64,000 nucleotides of DNA from Pseudomonadota bacterium (GCA_023391335.1 JAEWBG010000096.1:1-64000); one strand, 5' to 3'; positions 1 through 8,027 are shown, counted from the stretch's first letter. Program-made: numbers and translations. The notes: generated by a model not told the origin, from the sequence alone.

Positions 1-75
1 GCGCGCGTAGCTCAGCGGTAGAGCACTACCTTGACATGGTAGGGGTCACAGGTTCGATCCCTGTCGCGCGCACCA
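1..75 (+). tRNA. tRNA-Val (anticodon GAC)
   Basis: A complete cloverleaf starts at the first base of the window. The 7-bp acceptor stem GCGCGCG pairs with CGCGCGC at 65-71. The anticodon stem CTACC/GGTAG encloses the loop TTGACAT, giving anticodon GAC. The T-arm reads ACAGG-TTCGATC-CCTGT, and the CCA end is encoded. It lies upstream of thrS, and any partner tRNA genes would be outside the window. Confidence 0.95.
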
Positions 76-85
76 ATGCTGCCGA

Positions 86-113
86 AGCGGTTAGCGGTTT
101 GCGGATAGCGGTT
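86..113. repeat. Heptamer tandem repeat, single arm
   Basis: Four successive 7-mers AGCGGTT, AGCGGTT, TGCGGAT, AGCGGTT lie between tRNA-Val and thrS. I see no complementary array before thrS, so this looks like a lone arm of the intergenic 7-mer class found elsewhere in the core (for example 4626-4771 and 43549-43647). The word resembles the GGATAGC units of those loci. No function is apparent. Confidence 0.7.
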
Positions 114-210
114 AATTAAGAAGCCAGTCGTACCGGCAATCGCGAATATATTCCGTCGACCTGCCGATTTCGGTCGGGGAATTTGTTTCTAATCGCGTCC
201 GCTTCGTCTC

Positions 211-2136
211 ATGCCAGTCATCACACTGCCCGACGGCAGCCAACGCACATATCCGAATCCGGTGACGGTTGGCCAGGTTGCATCCGACATCGGTCCGGGT
301 CTCGCCAAAGTCACGCTCGCCGGCAAGCTCGACGGCAAGCTGATGGATGCGTGCGACACGATCGAGCACGACGGCAACCTACAAATCATCACGCCCAAGG
401 ACGAGGAAGGTCTTGAGATCATCCGTCACTCCTTTGCGCACTTGATGGGTCATGCCGTCAAGCAACTGTATCCGACCGCGAAGATGGTGATCGGTCCGGT
501 CATCGAAGACGGCTTTTACTACGACATCGCATACGAGCGGTCGTTTACACCCGAAGATTTGCAGGCGATCGAGAATCGCATGCGTGAATTGATCATGAAG
601 GATTACAACGTGATCAAGCGCATGACGCCCCGCGAGGAGGTCATTCAGACGTTCAAACAGCGCGGCGAGGACTACAAGCTGCGTCTGATCGATGACATGC
701 CCGATGAGAAGGCGATGGGCCTCTATCACCACGAGGAGTACGTCGACATGTGCCGCGGACCGCACGTGCCGAATACTCGATTCCTACGCGCGTTCAAGCT
801 CACGAAGATCTCCGGTGCCTATTGGCGCGGTGACTCTCGCAATGAAATGCTGCAGCGGATCTATGGGACAGCGTGGGCGGACGAGAAAAGCCTCAAGGCA
901 TATTTGACCCGCCTGGAGGAAGCCGAGAAGCGGGACCATCGCAAAGTCGGCAAAGCGCTCGATCTGTTCCACATGCAGGAAGAAGCACCGGGAATGGTGT
1001 TCTGGCATGAGCGCGGCTGGAGTCTCTATCAGACCATTCAGCAGTACATGAGCGACCTGTGGCGCCAGAACGGTTATCGCGAGATCCGTACGCCGCAGCT
1101 TGTCGATAGCACGCTGTGGCAGAAGTCGGGGCACTGGGCGAACTTTCGCGAGGACATGTTCATCACCGAGTCCGAGAAGCGCGTGTTCGCCGTGAAGCCC
1201 ATGAATTGCCCCTGTCACATCCAGGTCTACAACCAAGGGGTGAAGAGCTATCGCGATCTACCCCTGCGCTTGGCTGAGTTCGGATCCTGTCATCGTAACG
1301 AGGCGTCTGGGGCGCTCCACGGACTGATGCGTGTTCGAGGATTCGTGCAGGACGACGCTCATATCTTCTGTACCGAGGATCAAATCGAAGCCGAAGCAAC
1401 GGCCTTCATCGATTTGCTGCACAAGGTATACGATGACTTTGGATTCAAGGACATAAGCTACAAACTTGCGACACGGCCTGCGAATCGCATCGGCTCAGAT
1501 GAGCTCTGGGACAAGGCTGAGCAGGCGCTCGCTCGAGCACTCGATGCCCACAAGCTGCCATGGAAAGAAAAGCCAGGGGAGGGAGCCTTTTACGGGCCAA
1601 AGATCGAGTTCACCTTGAAGGACTCCATTGGCCGTCTCTGGCAGTGCGGCACGCTCCAAGTCGATCCTTCGATGCCGGGCCGTTTGGATGCGCACTACGT
1701 CGCGGCGGATGGGTCCAAGCAGGTGCCCATCATGTTGCACCGTGCGATCTTCGGTTCGTTGGAGCGGTTCATCGGAATTCTGATCGAAGAGCACGCTGGC
1801 GCTTTCCCAACTTGGCTTGCGCCAGTTCAAGCGGTGCTCCTCAACATCACCGAAAAACAAGCTGACTACGTGCGTGAGGTCACTGAAACCCTGAAAAATC
1901 AGGGGCTTCGAGTCGAATCAGACTTGCGCAATGAAAAGGTCGGCTTTAAGATTCGCGAGCACACGCTGCAACGCGTGCCGTACCTATTGGTAGCCGGCGA
2001 TCGCGAAGCAGGTTCTCACACTCTGGCCGTGCGCACCCGCAGTGGTAAAGATCTTGGAGCGATGTCTGTCGACTCGCTGATCGAGAAGCTTTCTCACGAA
2101 ATTGCGAGCCGCGGTCGGACCGTTTTGGAGGTATGA
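211..2136 (+). CDS. thrS: Threonyl-tRNA synthetase
   Basis: This cytoplasmic class II synthetase charges tRNA-Thr. The 641-aa length matches the family (about 640). The N-terminus is a TGS domain (residues 1-60, beginning MPVITLPDGS). The editing domain follows with its HSFAHLMGHA metal-type motif from about residue 73. The catalytic core has the zinc-cysteine region MNCPCH near 331, motif 2 (SCHRNEASGALHG, about 360) and motif 3 (LHRAIFGSLERF, about 510). A C-terminal anticodon-binding domain ends the protein. The ATG at 211 gives the standard N-terminus. It is the first gene of the translation operon: infC starts 3 bp after its stop, so the two are probably co-transcribed and translationally linked. 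Confidence 0.98.
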   Translation: MPVITLPDGSQRTYPNPVTVGQVASDIGPGLAKVTLAGKLDGKLMDACDTIEHDGNLQIITPKDEEGLEIIRHSFAHLMGHAVKQLYPTAKMVIGPVIEDGFYYDIAYERSFTPEDLQAIENRMRELIMKDYNVIKRMTPREEVIQTFKQRGEDYKLRLIDDMPDEKAMGLYHHEEYVDMCRGPHVPNTRFLRAFKLTKISGAYWRGDSRNEMLQRIYGTAWADEKSLKAYLTRLEEAEKRDHRKVGKALDLFHMQEEAPGMVFWHERGWSLYQTIQQYMSDLWRQNGYREIRTPQLVDSTLWQKSGHWANFREDMFITESEKRVFAVKPMNCPCHIQVYNQGVKSYRDLPLRLAEFGSCHRNEASGALHGLMRVRGFVQDDAHIFCTEDQIEAEATAFIDLLHKVYDDFGFKDISYKLATRPANRIGSDELWDKAEQALARALDAHKLPWKEKPGEGAFYGPKIEFTLKDSIGRLWQCGTLQVDPSMPGRLDAHYVAADGSKQVPIMLHRAIFGSLERFIGILIEEHAGAFPTWLAPVQAVLLNITEKQADYVREVTETLKNQGLRVESDLRNEKVGFKIREHTLQRVPYLLVAGDREAGSHTLAVRTRSGKDLGAMSVDSLIEKLSHEIASRGRTVLEV

Positions 2137-2142
2137 CGCATC
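2127..2142 (+). promoter_or_regulatory. infC ribosome binding site with AUC start codon
   Basis: GGAGGT at 2127-2132, inside the last codons of thrS, is followed after 7 nt by ATC at 2140. The frame is open from there through the whole IF3 protein, and no ATG, GTG or TTG with a Shine-Dalgarno sequence exists near the expected N-terminus. An ATT at 2152 is the alternative start but lies 19 nt from the SD. Non-canonical AUU/AUC starts are characteristic of infC, where IF3 discriminates against them and so represses its own translation. Confidence 0.75.
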
Positions 2143-2664
2143 GCTGCTCCCATTGGCAAGCGCGTTAGGCGCAACGAAGAAATCACGTCACCGCAATTGC
2201 GAGTGATTGACGCTGAAGGTCATCAAGTCGGCGTCGTCAGCCGATTCGAAGCACTGCAGATGGCGCAGACCGCCGAGCTGGATCTCGTAGAGGTCTCGCC
2301 GATGGCTGAGCCGCCTGTGTGCCGCATCATGGACTTCGGCAAATTCTTGTTCGAGCAGAACAAGAAGGCGCATGCAGCGAAGCGCAAGCAGAAGCAGATT
2401 CAGATCAAGGAAGTGAAGTTTCGTCCCGGAACCGAAGAGGGCGACTATCAGGTGAAGTTGCGTAACCTGATTCGATTCCTGGAGGAAGGAGACAAGGCCA
2501 AGGTAACCATGCGGTTTCGCGGCCGAGAAATGGCGCATCAAGAAGTCGGTCGTGAACTTCTGGGCCGAGTGCAGCAAGACTTGGCGCCGTACGCGCAAGT
2601 CGAGCAGAACCCGCTCATGGAAGGGCGGCAGATGGTCATGATGTTCGGGCCAAAGAAGAAGTGA
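2140..2664 (+). CDS. infC: Translation initiation factor IF-3
   Basis: IF3 binds the 30S subunit, prevents subunit joining and proofreads start codons. Taking ATC at 2140 as start gives 174 aa, close to the 180 aa of E. coli IF3, beginning with the usual basic N-terminal tail (GKRVRRNEEI). The N-domain holds LVEVSPMAEPPVCRIMDFGK. A lysine-rich linker follows, then the C-domain signatures IKEVKFRPGTEEGDYQ and MRFRGREMAHQ, ending in PKKK. The first TTG at 2197 would remove the conserved N-terminus, so it is rejected. The gene sits between thrS and rpmI-rplT as in other gammaproteobacteria. Confidence 0.95.
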   Translation: MAAPIGKRVRRNEEITSPQLRVIDAEGHQVGVVSRFEALQMAQTAELDLVEVSPMAEPPVCRIMDFGKFLFEQNKKAHAAKRKQKQIQIKEVKFRPGTEEGDYQVKLRNLIRFLEEGDKAKVTMRFRGREMAHQEVGRELLGRVQQDLAPYAQVEQNPLMEGRQMVMMFGPKKK

Positions 2665-2670
2665 AGGATC

Positions 2671-2756
2671 GTGTGAAGTGTAGGGTGTGAGGTGTAGAGA
2701 AAGTGGAGCGCGCAAGCGCTTACTCGACACACCGTACACGTGACACATCACACCGC
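2671..2756. repeat. Inverted heptamer array downstream of infC
   Basis: The left arm (2671-2698) is GTGTGAA, GTGTAGG, GTGTGAG, GTGTAGA. The right arm (about 2725-2756) repeats ACAC every 7 nt (2729, 2736, 2743, 2750) and is roughly the reverse complement of the left arm. The two can fold into a long imperfect hairpin around a short GC-rich centre. It starts 7 bp after the infC stop and may protect the transcript 3' end or partly uncouple infC from rpmI-rplT. Confidence 0.75.
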
Positions 2757-2783
2757 TCGTTTCGGCGAGCAACACAAGTGAGC

Positions 2784-2834
2784 AACGCACCCAAAATGCG
2801 TTGTCCCGCCTGAAAGGACTAAAGCGCGAGCTTT
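2784..2834 (+). promoter_or_regulatory. Paired stem-loops in the rpmI-rplT leader
   Basis: There are two local hairpins upstream of rpmI: AACGCA (2784-2789) with TGCGTT (2797-2802), and AAAGC-gcga-GCTTT (2821-2834). The rpmI Shine-Dalgarno (AGGAG, 2865-2869) follows. In E. coli, L20 represses this operon by binding structured leader RNA. That these hairpins play the same role here is inference from position only. Confidence 0.4.
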
Positions 2835-2876
2835 CGTTCCTCAAGGGCTAAACCAAGTAGAGCCAGGAGCTCTTTC

Positions 2877-3074
2877 ATGCCTAAGTTGAAGACCAACCGG
2901 GCAGCGGCGAAGCGTTTTCGCAAGACTGCCAACGGATTTAAGCGATCCCAATCGCACCGTCGTCACATCCTCACCAAGAAGCCGAGCAAGCGTAAGCGTC
3001 AGCTGCGCAGCCCGAGCATGGTGGCCAAGCAAGATCTAGTGCGCATGGAGCAATTGCTCCCGCACGCGAAGTAA
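2877..3074 (+). CDS. rpmI: 50S ribosomal protein L35
   Basis: This 65-aa, lysine/arginine-rich protein of the large subunit starts MPKLKTNRAAAKRFRKT and carries the L35 signature (KTNRAAAKRF followed by SHRRHILTKK). The start has a good SD (CAGGAG) 7 nt upstream. It lies 10 bp before rplT, the near-universal rpmI-rplT pair. Confidence 0.97.
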   Translation: MPKLKTNRAAAKRFRKTANGFKRSQSHRRHILTKKPSKRKRQLRSPSMVAKQDLVRMEQLLPHAK

Positions 3075-3084
3075 GGAGTGAACG

Positions 3085-3459
3085 ATGGCACGCGTTAAGA
3101 GAGGCGTCATCGCTGGCGCCCGTCACAAAAAGATCCTCAAGAAGGCGAAGGGCTATTACAACGCTCGTCGCAAAGTTTTCCGTGCAGCGAAGCAGGCCGT
3201 CATCAAGGCGGGCCAATATGCATATCGCGATCGCAAGACGAAGAAGCGCACCATGCGTGCACTTTGGATCACTCGCATCAATGCGGAAGCGCGCGTTCAC
3301 GGCTTGTCATACAGCAAGCTGATCGCAGGGTTGACCGCAGCGGGTCTTACGATCGACCGCAAGGTGCTCGCGGATATCGCGATGCACGACGCCGCGGCTT
3401 TTGCGGTGCTCGCTCAGAAGGCGAAAGACAGCCTGCCTCAAGAAAAGAAGGCTGCTTAA
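3085..3459 (+). CDS. rplT: 50S ribosomal protein L20
   Basis: L20 is needed early in 50S assembly and binds 23S rRNA; in other bacteria it also represses its own operon. The 124 aa have the typical start MARVKRGVIAGARHKKILKKAKGY (given here only as its opening), the basic N-terminal helix region YNARRKVFRAAKQAV and the globular C-domain around WITRINAEARVHGLSYSKLI. An AAGGAG-type RBS lies just upstream at the end of rpmI. A strong intrinsic terminator follows 17 bp after the stop. Confidence 0.97.
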   Translation: MARVKRGVIAGARHKKILKKAKGYYNARRKVFRAAKQAVIKAGQYAYRDRKTKKRTMRALWITRINAEARVHGLSYSKLIAGLTAAGLTIDRKVLADIAMHDAAAFAVLAQKAKDSLPQEKKAA

Positions 3460-3476
3460 AGATCTATCGAGATCGA

Positions 3477-3514
3477 GAGCTCGGCATCGCGAAAGCGATC
3501 CGGGCTCTTTTTTT
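3477..3514 (+). terminator. Rho-independent terminator after rplT
   Basis: GAGC-TCGG-C-ATCGC at 3477-3490, a GAAA loop, then GCGAT-CCGG-GCTC to 3507, followed by seven T. The stem is about 13 bp with one bulged C. It separates the thrS-rplT unit from pheS, so pheST probably has its own promoter or depends on read-through. Confidence 0.9.
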
Positions 3515-3593
3515 GACTGCAAAATCGTGCAAGCGCTTGAGCATGGCGTCGCATCCGATATTCTTTGTGTGAGCTCACTGCATCGGCCTCCCA

Positions 3594-4622
3594 ATGACTC
3601 AGTCCGCTAACGATCTTCAACAGCTTCTCGCGAGCGCTCGCGCAGAGATTGCGCAGAGCACGACGATCGAGCAGCTCGAACACGTGCGCGTTCGCCTGCT
3701 GGGCAAGAAGGGTGAAATCACCGCGCTGCTCAAGTCACTCGGCGAGATGGCCCCCGACGTTCGCAAAGCCGCGGGCGCCAAGATCAACGATGCGAAAGAA
3801 GCGATTACCCAAGCGTTGGATGAGAGACGAGCGGCGCTGGAGGTTGAGAAGCTCGCGCAACAGCTCGCTAGCGAAACTGTCGATGTGACATTGCCTGGTC
3901 GTGGCCAGGATATCGGTGGGCTGCATCCGGTTACTCGAGTTCGGCGACGTATCGAACAGATCTTCCGCAACGCCGGATTCACGATCGCAGATGGTCCGGA
4001 GATCGAAGACGATTGGCATAACTTCGAAGCGCTGAACATCCCAGCGAATCATCCGGCGCGAGCGATGCACGACACCTTCTACTTCGGCGACGGTCGTCTT
4101 CTGCGCACCCATACCTCGCCCGTTCAAGTTCGCGTGATGCAAGAGCAGAAACCGCCGCTGCGCGTCATCGCTCCCGGTCGCGTATATCGGTGCGATTCCG
4201 ACATGACGCACACGCCGATGTTTCACCAGGTCGAAGGATTGGTGGTGGATGAGGGAATTTCATTTGCGAATCTCAAATCGGTACTGCACGAGTTCATGAA
4301 GGCGCTGTTCGAGAAAGACGTGAAGATGCGCCTGCGTCCTTCTTACTTTCCATTCACCGAACCTTCCGCAGAAGTCGACATCTCCTGCGTGTCATGCGGG
4401 GGCGCGGGCTGCCGTGTGTGTAAACAAACGGGTTGGGTGGAGGTTGCCGGCTGCGGTGTCGTTCACCCCAACGTCCTGCGTGCGGTCGATATCGATCCCG
4501 AGCGCTACACGGGTTACGCATTCGGGATGGGCATCGATCGTTTAACTATGCTGCGCTACAACGTGAACGACATCCGGTTGTACTTCGAGAACGATCTACG
4601 GTTCTTGAAGCAGTTTGTATGA
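3594..4622 (+). CDS. pheS: Phenylalanyl-tRNA synthetase alpha subunit
   Basis: This is the catalytic subunit of the (alpha-beta)2 synthetase that charges tRNA-Phe. The 342 aa consist of an N-terminal coiled coil (residues 1-90) and a class II core with GGLHPVTRVRRRIEQIF, FHQVEGLVVDEG and GFAFGMG-type motif 3 (here YAFGMGIDRLTMLRYNVNDIR). It carries the four-cysteine insert CVSCGGAGCRVCKQTGW near residue 265, a variant seen in many bacterial PheS proteins. It is followed, after an unusual repeat-filled 157-bp spacer, by pheT. Confidence 0.98.
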   Translation: MTQSANDLQQLLASARAEIAQSTTIEQLEHVRVRLLGKKGEITALLKSLGEMAPDVRKAAGAKINDAKEAITQALDERRAALEVEKLAQQLASETVDVTLPGRGQDIGGLHPVTRVRRRIEQIFRNAGFTIADGPEIEDDWHNFEALNIPANHPARAMHDTFYFGDGRLLRTHTSPVQVRVMQEQKPPLRVIAPGRVYRCDSDMTHTPMFHQVEGLVVDEGISFANLKSVLHEFMKALFEKDVKMRLRPSYFPFTEPSAEVDISCVSCGGAGCRVCKQTGWVEVAGCGVVHPNVLRAVDIDPERYTGYAFGMGIDRLTMLRYNVNDIRLYFENDLRFLKQFV

Positions 4623-4625
4623 CTT

Positions 4626-4771
4626 GGATAGCGGATAGCGGATGGCGGATCGTGAATAGCCAAGCGAGCGCAGCTTGCGCTGATCTGTCGACTGGCAATT
4701 TTCGGCCGCGTTCTTCGCTTCACGTCTTGGGTTCGATCTCTTTCTATCCTCTATCCGCCATCCGCTAGTCA
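4626..4771. repeat. Inverted heptamer array between pheS and pheT
   Basis: The left arm (4626-4660) is GGATAGC, GGATAGC, GGATGGC, GGATCGT, GAATAGC. The right arm (4744-4771) is CTATCCT, CTATCCG, CCATCCG, CTAGTCA. CTATCCGCCATCCGCTA is close to the reverse complement of the left arm, so a hairpin of more than 20 bp with an 83-nt loop is possible. The right arm ends 8 bp before the pheT ATG. The element at 43549-43647 has nearly the same units and the same right end (CTAGTCAC then TAGG). Confidence 0.85.
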
Positions 4772-4779
4772 CTAGGCTT

Positions 4780-7149
4780 ATGAAAATCTCTCTCGACTGG
4801 CTGCGCGATTGGGTTGATCCAGGCACGGACGTGCCGGCGCTCGCGCATTCGCTCACGATGGCAGGGCTCGAGATCGAAGGCATTCATCGCGTCAGTCCGC
4901 AGTTGAGCGGAGTCGTCGTCGGGGAAGTGCTTTCTGTGGAGAAGCATCCTGATGCCGAGAAGCTGAATGTGTGTCGCGTTTCGACGGGCAGTGAACAACT
5001 CCAGATCGTATGTGGAGCGCCCAACGTCCGTGCGGGGATGAAAGCTCCACTTGCTGTTGTCGGCGCGAAGTTGCCTGGTGGTCTTGAGATCAAAAAAGCG
5101 AAGCTGCGGGGTGTTGAGTCGTTCGGCATGTTGTGCTCGGCTCGCGAATTAGGAGTGAGCGAAGAGGCGAGTGGCTTGTGGGATTTGCCGAGCGAATTGC
5201 GAACCGGAGAAGATTTGGTTCGTGCGCTGAAACTCGATGACACTATCTTCGAAGTGAACCTCACGCCGAATCGTGGCGATTGCATGAGCGTTCTCGGCGT
5301 GGCGCGTGAAGTTGCAGCCACGCGCGGTGTTGCACTCTATTCGCCAACGATGCGCGTCGTTAACTCGACAATCACGGACACATTCCCGGTGAAGTTGGAG
5401 GGCGGCGCAGGTTGTCCGAAGTTCGTGGGCCGAGTTGTTAGAGGCATTCGTCCGAACACGCCGTCGCCGTTCTGGATGCAAGAGCGGTTGCGTCGGGCTG
5501 GACTACGGCCGATCAGCGCGATGGTAGACATCACGAACTACGTGATGCTCGAACTCGGCGCGCCGATGCACGCATATGACTTGTCACGGCTCAAGGGTGG
5601 AATCGTGGTGAGGCCTGCGCGCCAGGCAGAGCAATTGAAGTTGCTCGACGGACGCACGATCGATCTGTCCCCTGATGTGCTCGTGGTCGCCGATCAGATG
5701 AAAGTGCTCGGCCTCGGCGGCGTGATGGGCGGCGAGGATTCGGGCATTTCTGATTCCACCGTAGACGTCTTCCTCGAAGCAGCAGTGTGGCCGCCAGAGT
5801 CCATCGCGAGCCGCAGTCGTCGATTCGGCTTGATCACAGATGCATCGCAGCGATTCGAGCGCGGTGTAGACCCCGAGCTGCAGGAGCGTGCCATTGAACG
5901 TGCCACTCAGTTACTCCTGGAGAGTGCGGGCGGGCAGGCTGGTCCGCTAGTGGTCACCCGCACTGACGACGAAATCCGCACCAACGCGCCCGTCACGCTT
6001 CGCCATGCGCGCGTCGAACATGTGTTAGGCGTGAACATCGATCAGAAGATCGTCGCCGATCTCCTGTCGCGCCTCAGCATGAAAGTCGAAGGCGCGAACG
6101 GCCAATGGCGCATCACCCCGCCATCTTGGCGTTACGACATCCGCATCGAAGAAGATCTGATCGAAGAAGTCGCACGCCTCTTCGGCTTCGACAACATCCC
6201 GGAGCGCGAGGCAATTGCGAGCGAGCACATCGCCGATTGGACTGAAACTCAAGTCAGGAAAGAGCGCGCGGCCGATCTGCTGGTGGATCGAGGTTACCAA
6301 GAGGCGATCACTTACACGTTCACGGATCCGAAGACTCAACAAGTATTGTGCGGTGAATCGGGTCTTGCGCTCGCGAATCCCATCTCCGCAGAACTCGCAA
6401 CGATGCGGGTTTCGCTGTGGCCAGGGCTGGTGCAAGCGCTACGCGAGAATCAGCGGCGACAACAACCTCGGGTTCGATTGTTCGAACTCGGTCGTCGCTA
6501 TGCATCAAGCAACGGCGCCGAGACGGATGTAATCGCGGGTATCGCAGCCGGATCACGTTGGAGCGCTCAGTGGGCCGCCGATTCGGATCGCGTCGATTTC
6601 TTCGATGTGAAAGCGGACGTGGAGGCTTTGCTTGGACTGACCGGTGCCTCGCAGTCATTCACGTTCGTGCCCGAGAGGCACCCCGCACTGCATCCGGGTC
6701 AGTCCGCAAGAATTCTTCGCGACGGTCGCCCGGTTGGTTGGATCGGGGCATTGCACCCGAGCCATGTTGTGGCGCTCGATTTGACATATCCAGCGATCGT
6801 GTTCGAGCTGGAAACAGTTTCCGGTCTCAGGGCTCTCGTCCCGCAGTTCAAAGAGATCTCCAGATACCCTGCGATTCAGCGCGATGTTGCCGTGATCGTC
6901 GATGAAGCCGTGCCGGCTGAGGCCCTCAAGAAGGTCGTTCGCACCAGCGCCGGTGCGCTCTTGAAAGACCTACGAGTGCTATCTGTCTATCGCGGGCGAC
7001 AGTTCGAGAATGACAAGAAAAGCATAGCCTTAGGCCTGCAATTACAGGATACTTCGCGCACGCTGACCGACAACGAAGCAGACAGCGTCGTGGCGCAAGT
7101 CATCGAAGAATTGCGCCAACAATTGCACGCCACGATTCGAGATAAGTAG
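4780..7149 (+). CDS. pheT: Phenylalanyl-tRNA synthetase beta subunit
   Basis: The beta subunit binds and edits tRNA-Phe. Its 789 aa match the usual 795. In order: an N-terminal segment MKISLDWLRDWVDPG, an EMAP/tRNA-binding domain (about 40-150, with LNVCRVSTG and IVCGAPNV), the B3/B4 editing domain with LTPNRGDCMSVLGVAREVA (about 166-184), the B5 domain, a class II-like core and a C-terminal ferredoxin-fold anticodon-binding domain (YPAIQRDVAVIVDE to the end). The start is fixed by the conserved N-terminus. ihfA follows 2 bp after the stop, as in E. coli. Confidence 0.98.
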   Translation: MKISLDWLRDWVDPGTDVPALAHSLTMAGLEIEGIHRVSPQLSGVVVGEVLSVEKHPDAEKLNVCRVSTGSEQLQIVCGAPNVRAGMKAPLAVVGAKLPGGLEIKKAKLRGVESFGMLCSARELGVSEEASGLWDLPSELRTGEDLVRALKLDDTIFEVNLTPNRGDCMSVLGVAREVAATRGVALYSPTMRVVNSTITDTFPVKLEGGAGCPKFVGRVVRGIRPNTPSPFWMQERLRRAGLRPISAMVDITNYVMLELGAPMHAYDLSRLKGGIVVRPARQAEQLKLLDGRTIDLSPDVLVVADQMKVLGLGGVMGGEDSGISDSTVDVFLEAAVWPPESIASRSRRFGLITDASQRFERGVDPELQERAIERATQLLLESAGGQAGPLVVTRTDDEIRTNAPVTLRHARVEHVLGVNIDQKIVADLLSRLSMKVEGANGQWRITPPSWRYDIRIEEDLIEEVARLFGFDNIPEREAIASEHIADWTETQVRKERAADLLVDRGYQEAITYTFTDPKTQQVLCGESGLALANPISAELATMRVSLWPGLVQALRENQRRQQPRVRLFELGRRYASSNGAETDVIAGIAAGSRWSAQWAADSDRVDFFDVKADVEALLGLTGASQSFTFVPERHPALHPGQSARILRDGRPVGWIGALHPSHVVALDLTYPAIVFELETVSGLRALVPQFKEISRYPAIQRDVAVIVDEAVPAEALKKVVRTSAGALLKDLRVLSVYRGRQFENDKKSIALGLQLQDTSRTLTDNEADSVVAQVIEELRQQLHATIRDK

Positions 7150-7151
7150 GC

Positions 7152-7451
7152 ATGGCACTGACGAAAGCTGAGATCGCTGAAGCACTCTTCGATCAGCTCG
7201 GCCTCAACAAGCGTGAGGCGCGAGAGCTGGTCGATTTGTTCTTCGAAGAATTGCGCGCTTCTCTCGAGAGCGGCGAGCAAGTGAAGTTGTCCGGCTTCGG
7301 TAACTTCGATTTGCGGGATAAAAATCAGCGACCCGGCCGCAACCCGAAGACCGGTGAAGAGATTCCGATCAGCGCGCGTCGCGTCGTAACGTTTCGCCCC
7401 GGACAAAAACTAAAGGCACGAGTCGAGGCTTATGCTGGAAGCAGGCAATAA
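7152..7451 (+). CDS. ihfA: Integration host factor alpha subunit
   Basis: IHF is a DNA-bending heterodimer used in recombination, replication and sigma-54 transcription. The 99 aa carry the HU/IHF signature (GFGNFDLRDKNQRPGRNPKTGEE region) with the proline-bearing arm and the C-terminal FRPGQKLKARVE. It starts 2 bp after pheT and its 3' end overlaps the MerR-type gene by 20 bp. Host IHF could also serve the integrase of the neighbouring element, which is inference. Confidence 0.97.
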   Translation: MALTKAEIAEALFDQLGLNKREARELVDLFFEELRASLESGEQVKLSGFGNFDLRDKNQRPGRNPKTGEEIPISARRVVTFRPGQKLKARVEAYAGSRQ

Positions 7452-7788
7452 CAGCGAACTCCCGGCCATTCCGGGAAAGCGCTACTTCACCATCGGTGAG
7501 GTGAGCGACTTGTGCGGTGTGAAACCGCATGTGCTGCGTTACTGGGAACAGGAATTTCCACAACTCAAGCCCGTGAAGCGCCGTGGCAATCGACGCTACT
7601 ACCAGCGCCAAGACGTCCTTGTTATTCGCCAGATTCGCAGTCTTCTCTACGAACAGGGTTTCACCATTGGTGGCGCTCGCAATCGCTTGCAGGGCGATGA
7701 TGCTCGCGATGATCTCACCCAAGCGCAGCAAGTTGTGCGGCAGGTGAGGGTGGAGCTCGAAGAGATTCTCAGGATTCTGAGACGGTAA
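7432..7788 (+). CDS. MerR-family transcriptional regulator
   Basis: This 118-aa protein has an N-terminal winged HTH of the MerR type (YFTIGEVSDLCGVKPHVLRYWEQEFP, quoted in part; residues about 18-45) and the wing RGNRRYYQRQDVLVI. A short C-terminal helix follows. It has no ligand-binding domain. The position between ihfA and tRNA-Pro is conserved in many gammaproteobacteria, where this gene is usually annotated only as MerR-like; its target is unknown to me. The 20-bp overlap with ihfA indicates translational coupling. Confidence 0.9.
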   Translation: MLEAGNNSELPAIPGKRYFTIGEVSDLCGVKPHVLRYWEQEFPQLKPVKRRGNRRYYQRQDVLVIRQIRSLLYEQGFTIGGARNRLQGDDARDDLTQAQQVVRQVRVELEEILRILRR

Positions 7789-7800
7789 GACGAAGAGCGA

Positions 7801-7962
7801 GCCCTTTGGGCAGGCGAGCCTGACGGCAGGGTAGCCGCCTCTGCGGCAAGCGAGCCTAACGGCAGGCCAGATAAGAAAAAGAGGCGAGCGCTCACGCGCA
7901 GGCGAGCCTAACGGCAGGCAAGCCGCGAAGACGCGGCAAGCGAGCCGCAGAGCGGCAAGCCA
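7801..7962. repeat. Array of eight stem-loops with 6-nt linkers (left half)
   Basis: Eight self-complementary hairpins are listed here with linkers in capitals: gccc-ttt-gggc AGGCGA gcc-tgac-ggc AGGGTA gccgc-ctct-gcggc AAGCGA gcc-taac-ggc AGGCCA. A 12-nt gap follows, then AGGCGA gcgc-tcac-gcgc AGGCGA gcc-taac-ggc AGGCAA gccgc-gaagac-gcggc AAGCGA gccgc-aga-gcggc AAGCCA. Linkers are always 6 nt and fit ARGNNA. Stem length and sequence vary, but the arms always pair. The 430 bp between the MerR gene and tRNA-Pro hold no gene. Confidence 0.85.
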
Positions 7963-8002
7963 GAAACTTAACTTCCAATCACGCAGCGCTCTTCAATTTT
8001 CC

Positions 8003-8027
8003 GTTCGCCCTGAGCTTGTCGAAGGGC
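8003..8027. repeat. Short palindromic element containing CCCTGAGCTTGTCGAAGGG
   Basis: An imperfect palindrome with CCCT and AGGG ends lies between the two stem-loop arrays. I recognise this word as a dispersed extragenic sequence seen in many proteobacterial genomes. Here it occupies the centre of the large inverted array. It has no coding potential. Confidence 0.6.

Noticed and set aside
1381..1440. CRISPR-like repeats anywhere in the window
   Set aside because: I looked for regularly spaced identical repeats with unique spacers. The heptamer and hairpin arrays have no spacers of CRISPR size and no cas genes are present.
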